Assembly (NCBI RefSeq): GCF_001552595.1
Contig: NZ_BCRM01000020.1
Span: 62,001-126,000, forward strand
Direction of reading: 5' to 3'
DNA length: 64,000 bases
Origin: Rhodococcus erythropolis NBRC 15567
GTDB lineage: Bacteria > Actinomycetota > Actinomycetes > Mycobacteriales > Mycobacteriaceae
Below are positions 51,382 through 61,300 of this stretch, piece by piece. The notes beneath the pieces are model-generated. The model was not told where the DNA came from. It searched no databases and was given only the letters and a program-made list of their open reading frames with translations. A program made the position numbers and the translations under genes. The stretch's first letter is position 1. Each line of letters begins with the position of its first letter.

Positions 51382-52194
51382 CTAATCGGTGAAGGCGTAG
51401 ACGCGGACGAGTTCGCCAGCGGAGGTGGTATTGACGAATCCGCCTTCGCCGAAGCTGTTTTTCGCCGAAATATCCAGCAGCGGTTCTTCTCCGGCAGTGT
51501 ACGAAATGTAGTAGACCTGGGCGTCGGGCACATTGACGTGCCGCTGGATCGCCTCGATGTTTCGTCGTACGGCTTCGAGATCAATCGCGTCGAGATCGAC
51601 TGTTGCAGTGTCGATCTTACGGCTTTCCGGATCGCCGTCCGCAGTGAAGCCGCCGCGAAAGGAGTACTTGATCTTCCGGTTGGGTTGACCGGGAACAGCG
51701 AGGGAGAAATAGGCTGCGCTGTTGTTGAAGGTGATCTCGTCGACGACGGTGGAGCCGAACTTTTCCCGCAACCGGTCACGTAAGAGGGCGATCCCTTCCG
51801 CGCTCGCCATGAAGGGTGTGGGTATGACCAAGGGCTCCGGGTTCGGGACAACGGCAGGCGCAACTGCGGACGGCGGCGTCACGGGATCTCGGTGCGTGAG
51901 CGAATAAGCCCCGACGCCGACGACCAGCGCTGCCGCCACCGTTGCCGCTGCGAACCACGGCACCGGTCGTTTTGGTGGGCGACGTCGATCGGACGGCGGA
52001 TTCGCTGCGCCCTGCAAGTCGGCGACGATGGCGGCCAGTTCGTCGAGAGTGCGCGCTTTCGCCACCGCCTGCGCGGCAGCGCGATGCTCGGCGGCGTTCA
52101 ACTGTCCGTCTCCGAACGCCGCATCGACGACGGCCGCGGTTGTCTCCCTGTCCCGGTTTGCGGCGCGGGTGTTCGGCGGATATTTCTGGGCCAT
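51382..52194 (-). CDS. DUF1707 membrane protein, paralogue 2
   Basis: This 270-residue paralogue has the DUF1707 domain (residues 10-62: NRDRETTAAVVDAAFGDGQLNAAEHRAAA), a helix near 80-100 (WFAAATVAAALVVGVGAYSL), and the outside domain with a predicted DLDAIDLEAVRRNIEAIQ-like segment also seen as STVDLEVLARLI in paralogue 3. TAGGAT at the minus-strand positions 52207-52202 is seven bases before the ATG, fitting a leaderless promoter. It is 10 bases from paralogue 3. Confidence 0.82.
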   Translation of the reverse strand: MAQKYPPNTRAANRDRETTAAVVDAAFGDGQLNAAEHRAAAQAVAKARTLDELAAIVADLQGAANPPSDRRRPPKRPVPWFAAATVAAALVVGVGAYSLTHRDPVTPPSAVAPAVVPNPEPLVIPTPFMASAEGIALLRDRLREKFGSTVVDEITFNNSAAYFSLAVPGQPNRKIKYSFRGGFTADGDPESRKIDTATVDLDAIDLEAVRRNIEAIQRHVNVPDAQVYYISYTAGEEPLLDISAKNSFGEGGFVNTTSAGELVRVYAFTD

Positions 52195-52224
52195 GCCGAG
52201 AATCCTAAATTCAAGGCCTGTGCG

Positions 52225-52989
52225 TCAGAACACCCTGCCGTCGAAGGTCATCTTGCGCACGCCCGTGTACGCCCCGGTGTCGTCGACGACGTAGATGCTT
52301 ATCACCGGCGCACCCGAATCGGCCAAGGTGATGTGGTCCACGCGGGTACCGGCCAGCGCGGCGGGGGACTGTGCGATCACCGATACCAAGGCGTCGCGGT
52401 TCACGTTGGTGAGGTCCATGTCCGTGTTGCCGGCCACCGACGCGGGTTCGTCGGACGGAGTGAGAGTGCCGCGGAAATCGAAGTTCCGGAAGTTCCCTGA
52501 TCCGTCGACGCGGCCGACCACCGCTCGATCGGGGTAAAAGGTCGCAACCCGCACCGTCTCGGAACCGTACGTCGCGACGAACGACGCGAAGACGTCGTCG
52601 ATGCCGGTGGGAGTAAACGGAGAATCGGCAGGCTCGGTGCTTGCTGTGAACCGTTCGACCACCTCGGCCGGCGGCTCGAGCGGACCGCGTTGGGCTGCAG
52701 CCAGTGCAATCGCGCCCGCCACCGCCGCAGCGGCCAGCGAAACGTAGAGCACTTTTCGTCGAAAGGTCACGTGGGGAGATTTCACGCGCGCACGAGGTGC
52801 AGCTTCCTGTAGATCGCCGATCAACGACGCCAACTCGACCACCGTCGTGGCAGTTCGCGCTTGCTCGGTGCGATCGAAGTATTCGGCGGCGCCCAGTTGT
52901 CCCTCGGCGTAAGCGGCGTCGAGTCTGGCGCAGGCGTCGATACGGTCCGTATCGCGTGCGCGGGTGGCCGGCGTCTTGGAAGAACTCAC
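52225..52989 (-). CDS. DUF1707 membrane protein, paralogue 1
   Basis: The 254-residue paralogue has DUF1707 (ARDTDRIDACARLDAAYAEGQLGAAEYFDR, residues 12-42 and on to 65), a helix near 80-98 (VLYVSLAAAAVAGAIALAAA) and an extracytoplasmic domain. I start at GTG 52989 because TATCAT lies eight bases upstream, suggesting a leaderless mRNA; TTG 52998 is an alternative three codons earlier. It is divergent from the DUF5318 gene by about 107 bases. The triplication is local. Confidence 0.82.
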   Translation of the reverse strand: MSSSKTPATRARDTDRIDACARLDAAYAEGQLGAAEYFDRTEQARTATTVVELASLIGDLQEAAPRARVKSPHVTFRRKVLYVSLAAAAVAGAIALAAAQRGPLEPPAEVVERFTASTEPADSPFTPTGIDDVFASFVATYGSETVRVATFYPDRAVVGRVDGSGNFRNFDFRGTLTPSDEPASVAGNTDMDLTNVNRDALVSVIAQSPAALAGTRVDHITLADSGAPVISIYVVDDTGAYTGVRKMTFDGRVF

Positions 52990-53084
52990 AGGTTCCAATG
53001 ATAATTGCTGGTCGCCATGCGTCCGGACCGCAAAATGTGTTCATCGTGACCCTCCCGAACCGTCCGTGGCGGCACGGACGCACG

Positions 53085-53090
53085 TACGCT
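53085..53090 (+). promoter_or_regulatory. Putative -10 of a leaderless DUF5318 transcript
   Basis: TACGCT is followed by six bases and then the GTG start at 53097, the actinobacterial leaderless pattern; no ribosome site is present. Confidence 0.5.
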
Positions 53091-53096
53091 GGTCAG

Positions 53097-53516
53097 GTGC
53101 GGATACAGCGGCAAGTTGTGGACTACGCGCTCGCGCGTCGGTCTGTGCTGGCCGAAGTGTCTGCGGGTAGGACCGACGTCAAGCAAGTGTGTGACGCCGA
53201 TCCGTACCTACTCAGAGCCGCGAAGTTCCACGGCCGGGGCAGCGACGTCGTCTGCCCCATTTGCCGCAAGGAACAGTTGACGCTCGTGTCCTGGGTGTTC
53301 GGCGACAAGCTCGGTCAGGTTTCGGGATCGGCCCGAACCTCGGACGAGCTCGCTCGGCTTGCGGAAACAGCAGAGGAGTTCACGGTGCACGTTGTAGAGG
53401 TGTGCCGTACCTGCAGTTGGAACCACTTGGTGCAGTCCTATGTGCTCGGCGCAGTACCTGCGCCGCCGCGACCGCGGCGAGCACGCCCACCAAGCCGGCG
53501 CACCGCCAGCGAGTAA
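53097..53516 (+). CDS. DUF5318 family protein
   Basis: The 139-residue protein is homologous to the conserved mycobacterial protein encoded just before ponA1. It opens RIQRQVVDYALARRSVLAEV, then VCDADPYLLRAAKFHG, and has two CxxC zinc-type knuckles, VCPICRKEQLTLVSWVFG and EVCRTCSWNHLVQSYVLG. Its function is unknown. The GTG start at 53097 matches the mycobacterial N-terminus; the open frame continues upstream but is not conserved there. It is followed after 70 bases by ponA1 and may be co-transcribed with it. Confidence 0.92.
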   Translation: MRIQRQVVDYALARRSVLAEVSAGRTDVKQVCDADPYLLRAAKFHGRGSDVVCPICRKEQLTLVSWVFGDKLGQVSGSARTSDELARLAETAEEFTVHVVEVCRTCSWNHLVQSYVLGAVPAPPRPRRARPPSRRTASE

Positions 53517-53586
53517 CGCCACACCCGAAGAAGGGCCCGATCGAAGTCTGCACGTGATCGGTCCGTGACCACTGGAGATTTGATTC

Positions 53587-56217
53587 GTGAGTTCCCCCAG
53601 CAACAACAACCCGGGAGGCAACAACCCGGGTGGCCGTCCCGTCGGTCCCAACCGTCCCGCCGGACCTCCTCAGGGTCGTCCGCCGCAGGGACGCCCTCCG
53701 ATGGGTCCGCCCCCTCAGGGTCGTCCGCCGCAAGGTCGTCCGATGGGACCCCCGCCTCAGGGTCGTCCGCCTCAGGGTCGTCCGCCTCAGGGTCGACCTT
53801 CGGGCCCGCCTCCTCAGGGCCGCCCCGCCGGCCCCCCGCCTCAGGGTCGTCCGCCGCAAGGCCGACCTGCCGGCCCGCCGCCTCGAGATCGCGCCGCAGG
53901 CGCTCAGGCAAACGAACCGACCCAGCGCGTCGCGGCAGCAGCAGCGACCACCCGTACCAACGCGGGCACCCGCCCGCCGGTCGGACCTCCGCCGACGAAG
54001 CCGCCGACAGGTGGCTCCGGTGGCGGTGGCAACGACGGACAACCCCCGAAGGGAAGAAAGAGCACCGTGAAGAAGAAGTCCAAGTGGCGCACAGTTCGCC
54101 GCTCGGCCTACGTCTTGGTGGCGCTCGGTCTTGTTCTGCCCGTCCTTGCCTTCATGGCCGCGTACATCGTGCAGGACGTCCCCAAGCCAGGTGACCAAAA
54201 GACCAATCAGGTGGCGACGGTCTTCGCCGCCGACGGCACCACGGTGATCAGTACTGTCGTCCCGCCGGACGAAGGTAACCGCGTCGAGGTCTCACTCGAT
54301 CAGGTGCCGATGCACGTTCGGAACGCCGTTCTGGCCGCAGAGGACCGCGATTTCTACTCGAACCCGGGCTTCTCGATCTCCGGTTTCGCGCGCGCAGCCC
54401 GTGACAACGTGCTCGGTCGTGACAGCGCCGGTGGTGGCTCGACCATCACGCAGCAGTACGTGAAGACCGCGCTCGTCGGCTCGGAGCGTTCGCTGACGCG
54501 AAAGATGAAGGAACTCGTTCTCTCTTCGAAGATGGCCAACGAGTGGTCCAAGGACGACATTCTCGCCGCATACCTGAACACCATTTACTTCGGTCGCGGC
54601 GCGTACGGCATCGAAGCTGCGTCCAAGGCTTACTTCGGCAAGCCCGTCGACCAGCTGTCCATCGAAGAAGGCGCCGTCCTGGCATCGTCGATTCAGCTTC
54701 CGTCACTCCTCGATCCCGAGACCAACCCGACCGGTGCCAAGTCCCGTTGGAACTACGTGCTCGACGGCATGGTGTCCGCCGGCACGCTGGATCAGGCCGC
54801 GCGCACGCCGATGCAGTACCCCGCCTACATCCCGCTCGCCCAGGTCGACAACAGCAGCCAAGGCTCGACCGGACCCGAGGGCCTGATCAAGCGTCAGGTG
54901 CTCAAGGAGATCGGCGACGCCGGAATCAGCGAGCAGTTGCTCAACACCGAGGGCTTGCAGATCACCACGACCATCGACCCGCAGGCTCAGGCCGCAGCGG
55001 TCGAGGCAGCCCGTTCCAACATGGAGGGTGAGCCGGAGAACCTGCGCACCGCCGTTGTCTCGGTCGACCCGAAGACCGGAGCCGTCAAGGCGTACTACGG
55101 CGGTGAGGACGGCGCGGGATACGACTTCGCGAATGCCGGACTTCAGACCGGTTCCTCGTTCAAGGTGTTCGGTCTCGCAGCCGCCCTGGATCAGGGGATC
55201 CCGCTCTCGCAGATGTACGACAGTTCGCCGCTGACCGTCAACGGCATCTCCATCGGCAACGTCGAAGGTGAAAGCTGCGGCACCTGCACCATCGCAGAGG
55301 CGCTCAAGCGTTCGCTGAACACCAGCTTCTACCGCCAGATGCTCAGCCTCGACGGCAACGGCCCGCAGGCAATCGCGGACATCGCACACCAAGCAGGCAT
55401 CCCGAAGGACATCCCGGGCGTCGGCCCGTCGCTCACCGAGGGTGACGGTTCCGGTCCCAACAACGGCATCGTGCTCGGCCAGTACCAGGCCCGCGTGCTC
55501 GACATGGCGTCGTCGTACGCGACGCTCGCCGCATCCGGCACGTATCACGCACCGCACTTCGTCCAGAAGGTCGTCGCGGCTGACGGCACCGTGCTGCTGG
55601 ACCGCGGCGCACCCGCCGGTGAGGACCGCATCGACGCTGCCGTGGCGGACAACGTGACGGCTGCGATGCAGCCGATCGCGGCGTACTCGCGCGGTCACAA
55701 CCTGGCCGGCGGACGTCTGTCGGCGTCGAAGACAGGTACCGCGCAGCTCGGTGACACCGGAGCCAACAAGGACGCATGGATGGTCGGCTACACGCCGTCA
55801 CTCTCGACCGCGGTCTGGGTCGGAACTCCCGACGGTGAAGCGATCACCAATTCCGGTGGCGCGATGATCTACGGCTCGGGTCTGCCTTCGGACATCTGGA
55901 AGGACACGATGGACGGCGCTCTCGAGGGCACCGACAACGAGAAGTTCCCGACGCCGGGCAAGATCAACGGTCAAGCCGGTGGTGTTCCGGAGTACACGGC
56001 TCCCGCACCGCCCAAGACGTCGGCGCCGCCGACCACCGCACCGACGACGACGGAAACCACTCCGCCGCCCGTGGTGACGACGACGCAGGTCGAGGTTCTG
56101 CCGGGCATCACCATCCCGATTCCGGGCATCTCCCGGCCGACGACAACGGCGCCGCAGGTACCAGGGGCAGGCGAGACCACCGAGGAAGAACCGGCAGGTG
56201 TGAGCCCCGGCCAGTAG
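53587..56217 (+). CDS. ponA1: Bifunctional penicillin-binding protein 1A (PonA1)
   Basis: This 876-residue enzyme builds cell-wall peptidoglycan. A Pro/Gly/Gln-rich cytoplasmic tail (1-165) with ten PQGRP motifs is followed by a membrane helix (about 174-195). Next comes a GT51 glycosyltransferase (AAEDRDFYSNPG, STITQQYVKTALVG, LNTIYFGRGAYGIEAAS). The transpeptidase has SSFK near 523, SLN in KRSLNTSF and KTGT near 714. A Thr/Pro-rich extracellular tail ends it. GTG 53587 has GGAG 10 bases upstream. The gene is 39 bases before the GT87 gene, as in mycobacteria. Confidence 0.96.
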   Translation: MSSPSNNNPGGNNPGGRPVGPNRPAGPPQGRPPQGRPPMGPPPQGRPPQGRPMGPPPQGRPPQGRPPQGRPSGPPPQGRPAGPPPQGRPPQGRPAGPPPRDRAAGAQANEPTQRVAAAAATTRTNAGTRPPVGPPPTKPPTGGSGGGGNDGQPPKGRKSTVKKKSKWRTVRRSAYVLVALGLVLPVLAFMAAYIVQDVPKPGDQKTNQVATVFAADGTTVISTVVPPDEGNRVEVSLDQVPMHVRNAVLAAEDRDFYSNPGFSISGFARAARDNVLGRDSAGGGSTITQQYVKTALVGSERSLTRKMKELVLSSKMANEWSKDDILAAYLNTIYFGRGAYGIEAASKAYFGKPVDQLSIEEGAVLASSIQLPSLLDPETNPTGAKSRWNYVLDGMVSAGTLDQAARTPMQYPAYIPLAQVDNSSQGSTGPEGLIKRQVLKEIGDAGISEQLLNTEGLQITTTIDPQAQAAAVEAARSNMEGEPENLRTAVVSVDPKTGAVKAYYGGEDGAGYDFANAGLQTGSSFKVFGLAAALDQGIPLSQMYDSSPLTVNGISIGNVEGESCGTCTIAEALKRSLNTSFYRQMLSLDGNGPQAIADIAHQAGIPKDIPGVGPSLTEGDGSGPNNGIVLGQYQARVLDMASSYATLAASGTYHAPHFVQKVVAADGTVLLDRGAPAGEDRIDAAVADNVTAAMQPIAAYSRGHNLAGGRLSASKTGTAQLGDTGANKDAWMVGYTPSLSTAVWVGTPDGEAITNSGGAMIYGSGLPSDIWKDTMDGALEGTDNEKFPTPGKINGQAGGVPEYTAPAPPKTSAPPTTAPTTTETTPPPVVTTTQVEVLPGITIPIPGISRPTTTAPQVPGAGETTEEEPAGVSPGQ
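53665..53868 (+). repeat. In-frame PQGRP-coding tandem repeat in ponA1
   Basis: The DNA encodes ten PQGRP units, mostly a 15- to 18-base unit of the form CCTCAGGGTCGTCCG, interrupted by MGPP, SGPP and AGPP variants. Such repeats can expand or contract by slippage in steps of 15 or 18 bases without shifting the frame. Confidence 0.85.
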
Positions 56218-56244
56218 TTGGAGGGTGGTCGGTTCGAAAGACGG

Positions 56245-56250
56245 TAACCT
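56245..56250 (+). promoter_or_regulatory. Putative -10 of a leaderless GT87 transcript
   Basis: TAACCT lies six bases before the GTG start at 56257, matching the leaderless pattern; no ribosome site is seen, so the gene may have its own promoter beyond read-through from ponA1. Confidence 0.45.
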
Positions 56251-56256
56251 CGCGGA

Positions 56257-57834
56257 GTGGCCGCGAATGCTGATGATGCCGAACCGACCTCCCCCGCTCC
56301 GCTGGCCGAAGATCTTCGTTCGGCGGATTGGCGGGACGTTCCCAGTCGCAACGACGCGATGGTGTCTGCGCTGTCGGGAACCGTCGGCGGTCCGGTAGGT
56401 CGTCACGCACTGATCGGACGCACTCGCTTCTTCACCCCGATGCGAGTGATCCTTCTGCTCGCCGTGGTGTTCTTGGCTTTCGGCTGGTTCGCGAAGGCCG
56501 GCTGTATTCAGCAGGCGCCGGTCGGCGAGAGCGGGCAGGTCGGCCTCGACTGGAGCGGCAGCCGTCAGTACGTGGCGATGTGTTACTCCGACACCGTTCC
56601 GCTGTACGGAGCCGAACGCCTCGATCAGGGAGCATTCCCGTACAAGACGTCGTGGGAAGAAGTACGCGGCGACGGTTCGATCCAGATGCGGTACATGGAG
56701 TATCCGGTCATCTCGGGGCTCTATCAGTACGGCGCGATGAAGGTCGCCAAGGCGTGGGATTCGATCACCTGGCTGCCGGGCGCGATTCAGGTGGCGCTCT
56801 ATTTCAACGTCGTGGCGTTCGGATTGGCGTTGGCGTGGCTGGTCACCGTGTGGGCGAGCACCCTGCTGGCCGGACGACGAGTGTGGGACGGTGCGCTCAT
56901 CGCGTGTTCCCCGTTGGTGATCGTGCACGTGTTCACGAACTTCGATCCTCTGGCGACGGCGTTCGCGGCCGGTGGATTGTTGGCGTGGGCACGCAAGCGG
57001 CCCGTGCTCGCGGGAATCCTGCTCGGCCTGGGCGGCGCCGCGAAGCTCTACCCGCTGCTCCTACTCGGACCGCTTTTTGTCCTGTGTCTGCGCGCGGGCA
57101 AGACGAGGGACTGGCTGGTGACCGCACTCAGCGCCGTCGCGGCATGGCTTGCGGTGAACCTGCCCATCGCCGCGCTGTACCCGCATGGTTGGTACGAGTT
57201 CTTCCGGCTCAACTCCGAGCGCGGGGCCGATCCCGATTCCCTCTACAACGTGATCGCGTCGTTCACGTCGTGGAAGGGCCTCGACGGTCCTCTCGCCCAG
57301 GGTGAGTCACCGTCGAATCTCAACGCCGTCTCTCTGCTTTTGTTCGTGGCCGTCTGCATCGGTGTCGGATACGTCGCCCTGACGGCGCAGCGTCGTCCGC
57401 GCGTTGCGCAGTTGTGCTTCCTGTTGGTGGCGGGCTTCTTGCTCACCAACAAGGTGTGGAGCCCGCAGTATTCTCTGTGGCTGGTGCCGCTGGCCGTGTT
57501 GGCCTTGCCGCACCGCAGACTCCTGCTCGCGTGGATGACCATCGACGCCCTGGTCTGGGTTCCGCGAATGATGTATTACCTCGGGGTGTCCAACAAGGGG
57601 CTGCCCGAGCAGTGGTTCACCGGAACCGTCGTGATCCGGGACATCGCGGTACTCGTGCTGTGCGCGCTGGTGCTTCGGCAGATCTACCGGCCGTCGGAGG
57701 ATCTCGTGCGGTACGGGTTCATCGACGATCCGGCGGGCGGTGTTCTCGATCAGGCTCCGGACAAACAACCTGCCTGGCTACCCGGTTGGTTGAAGCCGTC
57801 CAAGGCGAAGGATCCGGAACCCGTCACGGTCTGA
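56257..57834 (+). CDS. GT87 family polyprenyl-phosphate-dependent mannosyltransferase-like protein
   Basis: This 525-residue membrane protein has about 10-11 helices and the GT87/DUF2029 pattern. An extracytoplasmic loop near 105-170 carries TSWEEVRGDGSIQMRYMEYPV, and NKVWSPQYSLWLVPLAVLALP lies near 405, the catalytic-type motif of polyprenyl-phosphomannose-dependent mannosyltransferases in mycolata. It follows ponA1 by 39 bases. It probably adds a sugar to a cell-envelope glycolipid or lipomannan. A C-terminal polar tail of about 55 residues is cytoplasmic. Confidence 0.88.
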   Translation: MAANADDAEPTSPAPLAEDLRSADWRDVPSRNDAMVSALSGTVGGPVGRHALIGRTRFFTPMRVILLLAVVFLAFGWFAKAGCIQQAPVGESGQVGLDWSGSRQYVAMCYSDTVPLYGAERLDQGAFPYKTSWEEVRGDGSIQMRYMEYPVISGLYQYGAMKVAKAWDSITWLPGAIQVALYFNVVAFGLALAWLVTVWASTLLAGRRVWDGALIACSPLVIVHVFTNFDPLATAFAAGGLLAWARKRPVLAGILLGLGGAAKLYPLLLLGPLFVLCLRAGKTRDWLVTALSAVAAWLAVNLPIAALYPHGWYEFFRLNSERGADPDSLYNVIASFTSWKGLDGPLAQGESPSNLNAVSLLLFVAVCIGVGYVALTAQRRPRVAQLCFLLVAGFLLTNKVWSPQYSLWLVPLAVLALPHRRLLLAWMTIDALVWVPRMMYYLGVSNKGLPEQWFTGTVVIRDIAVLVLCALVLRQIYRPSEDLVRYGFIDDPAGGVLDQAPDKQPAWLPGWLKPSKAKDPEPVTV

Positions 57835-57836
57835 GG

Positions 57837-58136
57837 TCACCACTCGTCGAGGGTGGTGTACCCGTCCTGGACCGCGCGGGCGAACAACGCTGCCTTCGTG
57901 GGAGCCGGCCGCCCGACGTCGCTGTACTTCGTGCGTACCCGAGTGATGTGTGTGTTGACGGTGCAGACGCGTAGGCCGAGTGTCTCGGCGACCTCGGACT
58001 TGGAATCCGAACGAAGCCAGGCGAGAAGTACTTCGATCTCGCGGACGCTCAGCTTCGGCTTGTGCTTGCCGTGCTTGGGGTTGCCGACTCGGGACACGTT
58101 TGCCTCGATCTTCGGAGAAAAGCCGATTGAAGACAT
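57837..58136 (-). CDS. Small LuxR-type HTH DNA-binding protein
   Basis: The 99-residue product is mostly a GerE/LuxR helix-turn-helix: KLSVREIEVLLAWLRSDSKSEVAETLGLRVCTVNTHITRVRTKYSDVGRPAPTK, residues 28-80. It has no receiver or ligand domain. It converges with the GT87 gene with 2 bases between stops. AAAGGCG lies about 10 bases before the ATG. It is divergent from the large STAND-WD40 gene (187 bases apart, no other gene seen there), so it could regulate it or itself. Single-domain LuxR proteins are common in actinobacteria. Confidence 0.85.
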   Translation of the reverse strand: MSSIGFSPKIEANVSRVGNPKHGKHKPKLSVREIEVLLAWLRSDSKSEVAETLGLRVCTVNTHITRVRTKYSDVGRPAPTKAALFARAVQDGYTTLDEW

Positions 58137-58309
58137 GCGCGCAGCGCCTTTCGACGGAGGGAATGGGCGTCGACTGCCGTATTTGCAGAAGGGCTGCTGA
58201 GATGGGGCGCGACTGAGAACGAGTATTTCGATCGAGGCGTCTCAGTGGAACGGACGCAACTCTCTCGATACAGAGTCCATACAACGGACAAATCCCCTAC
58301 CTGCTCCGA

Positions 58310-58315
58310 TAGAGT
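58310..58315 (+). promoter_or_regulatory. Putative -10 upstream of the STAND-WD40 gene
   Basis: TAGAGT ends eight bases before ATG 58324. A weak GGACAA hexamer about 18 bases further up could be the -35. No ribosome site is visible, so a leaderless start is possible. Confidence 0.35.
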
Positions 58316-58323
58316 GCCTCGCT

Positions 58324-61300
58324 ATGAACTCGAAGGCGGAAGCCGGTAGGCACAATCAGGTCGATCCCGCCCAGATCGAGTCGCGTGGTCAGTTTGCTGA
58401 GGCGCTCACGGCTTTGCGGAAGGCGGCCGGACTGACGGTTCGCGAAGCCGTCGAGCGTTCGGGTGGTTTGCACGGAACCGTCAGCGGATGGTTTGCCGGC
58501 CAACACCTGCCGACGCCGGCGAGTACCCCGATGTTTTTTGCGCTCCTCGAGGCCTGCGGTGTCGACTCCGAGGATGAGCGGCAGCGCTGGATCGGTGCGG
58601 TGCAACGAGTGAGGCAGTTGACGGCCAGACGACGCGGCGACGCCACCGTTCCGTACCGAGGTCTCGAATCTTTCCGACAAGAGGACGCCGAGTGGTTCTT
58701 CGGTCGAGACGAACTCACTGCCAACTTGGCCGAACGGGTGGCGTCGGCGATACGAGGTGTCGGCCGCAGTCAGTTCATGGTGATCGGTGCTTCCGGATCG
58801 GGTAAGTCGTCGTTGCTGCGGGCCGGACTCGCCCCCAAGGTTGCCGAGGGCGATTCACGGTTCGACGGCTGGCGGGTGGAAATCCTGCAGCCGGGTACGG
58901 GAGGAATTCCGTCGTCGATTTCCGACGAACCAACCGTCTTGATCCTCGACCAGTTCGAGGAACTGTGGACGCAGTGCGACGGTGATCGGCGCGAGGAAAT
59001 ACTGCGGACTCTCGCGGAACTCGGTGAGAACACCATCGCCGTCATCGGAATGCGCGCCGACTTCTACGGGCTCGCGGCGGAGGAACCGCTTTTGGTGCCG
59101 CTGCTCGACGATTCGCCGATGGTGGTCGGGCCGCTGACCGACGAACAATTGCGCGAGGTGATCGTCGAGCCGGCGATCAAGGCCGGGATGACCGTGCAGA
59201 GCGAATTGGTTCAGGTTCTGGTCTCCGAGCTGACACCACGCGGCTCGCGTACGGCGAGCGACCCCGGAGCTTTGCCCTTGCTGTCACACGCACTGTTGGG
59301 GACCTGGCAACGGTCGACGCGTAAAACTCTGACCGTCTCGGATTACTACGCCACCGACGGGATTGCCGGAGCCGTCCAGCAAAGCGCGGAGGAAGTGTAC
59401 GGCGAGCTCACAGAGCGGCAGCAGCAGTTGGCGCGCAGGATCTTCCTCCGATTGGTCAACGTCGACGAAGTGACGCAGACGCGTCGGCGTGCACCGCGCA
59501 CCGAACTCTTCCTCGGTGACGACGTCGACGACGTGAACACCGTCATCGACCGGTTCGCCTTACGGCGCCTTCTCACCGTCGACGAAGAGACGGTCGAGGT
59601 TTCGCACGAGGTCTTACTGTCAGCGTGGAGTCGGCTTCGCGATTGGATCGACTCGGACCGCGCCGGCCTGGCGGTGCATCGCCGGTTCACCTACGCGGCG
59701 CAGGTGTGGGAAGACAGTGGACGCGACCCCGGCGCGCTGCTCGGACCCGCACGTCTTCACCTGACGGAAGAATGGCTGAACTCGGGTGAACTCGGTCTCC
59801 CACTGGAACCGAGTCGGACCCGCGCCGCCGACCTCAACGCCACCGAGCGGGAGTACCTCGCTGCGAGCATCGAGCATCGTGATCAGCAGGAATTTGCCGA
59901 TCGCCGACGTACACGCGTTCTGCGACGGCTCGTGACTGCGTTGGCAGCTGCGTCGGTGATCGCTCTGGTGTTGGCGGTGGTTGCGACCGTCGCCGGTATC
60001 GGAGCCAATCGTCAACGTGTCCAAGCAGATACCGCGCGAGACGAGGCGATGTCGCGTCAGGTGGCCACCGAGTCGATCAGGATGCGCGAGCGGGATCCGT
60101 CGCTGGCGTCGCAGCTTGCTCTGGCGGCATTTGCGGTCAACGAAACAACCGAAGCCCGCTCGGCATTGCTGGATGCGTCGGGCGTTCATTCGGCTACTCG
60201 CATCATCGGACCGCCCGGCGCGATGAAGGCCCGGATAAACCCAGCCGGAACTGTTGTGGCGGTGGGTGGTTCGGATGGGAAGGTCAGACTTTATCCGATG
60301 GTGGACGGTGTGGCCTCAGCTGTTCCGCAGGCGGAGTTCCTCGGAGTCTCGGAGGGCACGGCGCTCTTTGCCGTCGCCTACAGCCCGGACGGACGGCTGC
60401 TTGCGACCGGTGGCGCCGGCGGCGCTGCGCTGTGGGACGTGTCGGATCCCGAGAATCCGGTCCGTGGAACTCTTCCCGTCGACGGTGAACGCGTAGTGCA
60501 GGACATGGAGTTCAGTCCAGACGGAACCAAGCTGGTCGCCGGTACCTCGACGCCCGACGTCCTGCGATGGAACATCGACGTTTCCGCGAATGCCGTTGCT
60601 TTGCCTGCTCTTCCGCACCCAGCTGACGGCATCGTCACCGCGACGTTCAGTCCTGACGGACGTTTCCTCGTGGCAGGCGGGCGTCAATCGACACTTCGTG
60701 TGTGGGACGTCGCGAAGTGGGGTGAGGAATCGGCGCCGATCTTCGCGACCGAGCCGAACGGCACCACCGTCCACTACCTCGGTGTCGCCTTCAGTCCGGA
60801 CGGACGCGAGCTTGCGGCGGGAACCACTGGCAGGGAGGTGGTTCGGTGGGACATGAGCGATCCGGCGCGCCCCACTCCCCTGCCGGCACTGACGGGATTT
60901 TCCAGCTACGTCAACGAACTCAACTACGGCAAAGACGGAACACGTCTTGCCGCAGGAAGTTCCGACAACTCCGTGCGCGTGTGGGACCCACGAACCGGGG
61001 CGTTGATCGAAACACTTCCGGACAGTGGGGCGGTGACCACCGTCGACTACAGCGACGACGGCCGCAACCTGGTCACCGGAGGACTCAACGGTGTGACTCG
61101 CGTGTGGGCTCTACCGGGTCCGGTCTGGGCGGGACCTCGGGACACGATTTTCACCAGTCCCTTTGCCGCGGACGGCTCGCGTCTGGTGGCCGGCGTCGGG
61201 GCCAGGGGTGGCGCGATGTTGGCGTGGAACACCGAGGATCTCGATCGCCCCGCGGTGATGCCGGAGTTGAAACCGCAAGGGGACGACTCTTTCAGCGGTG

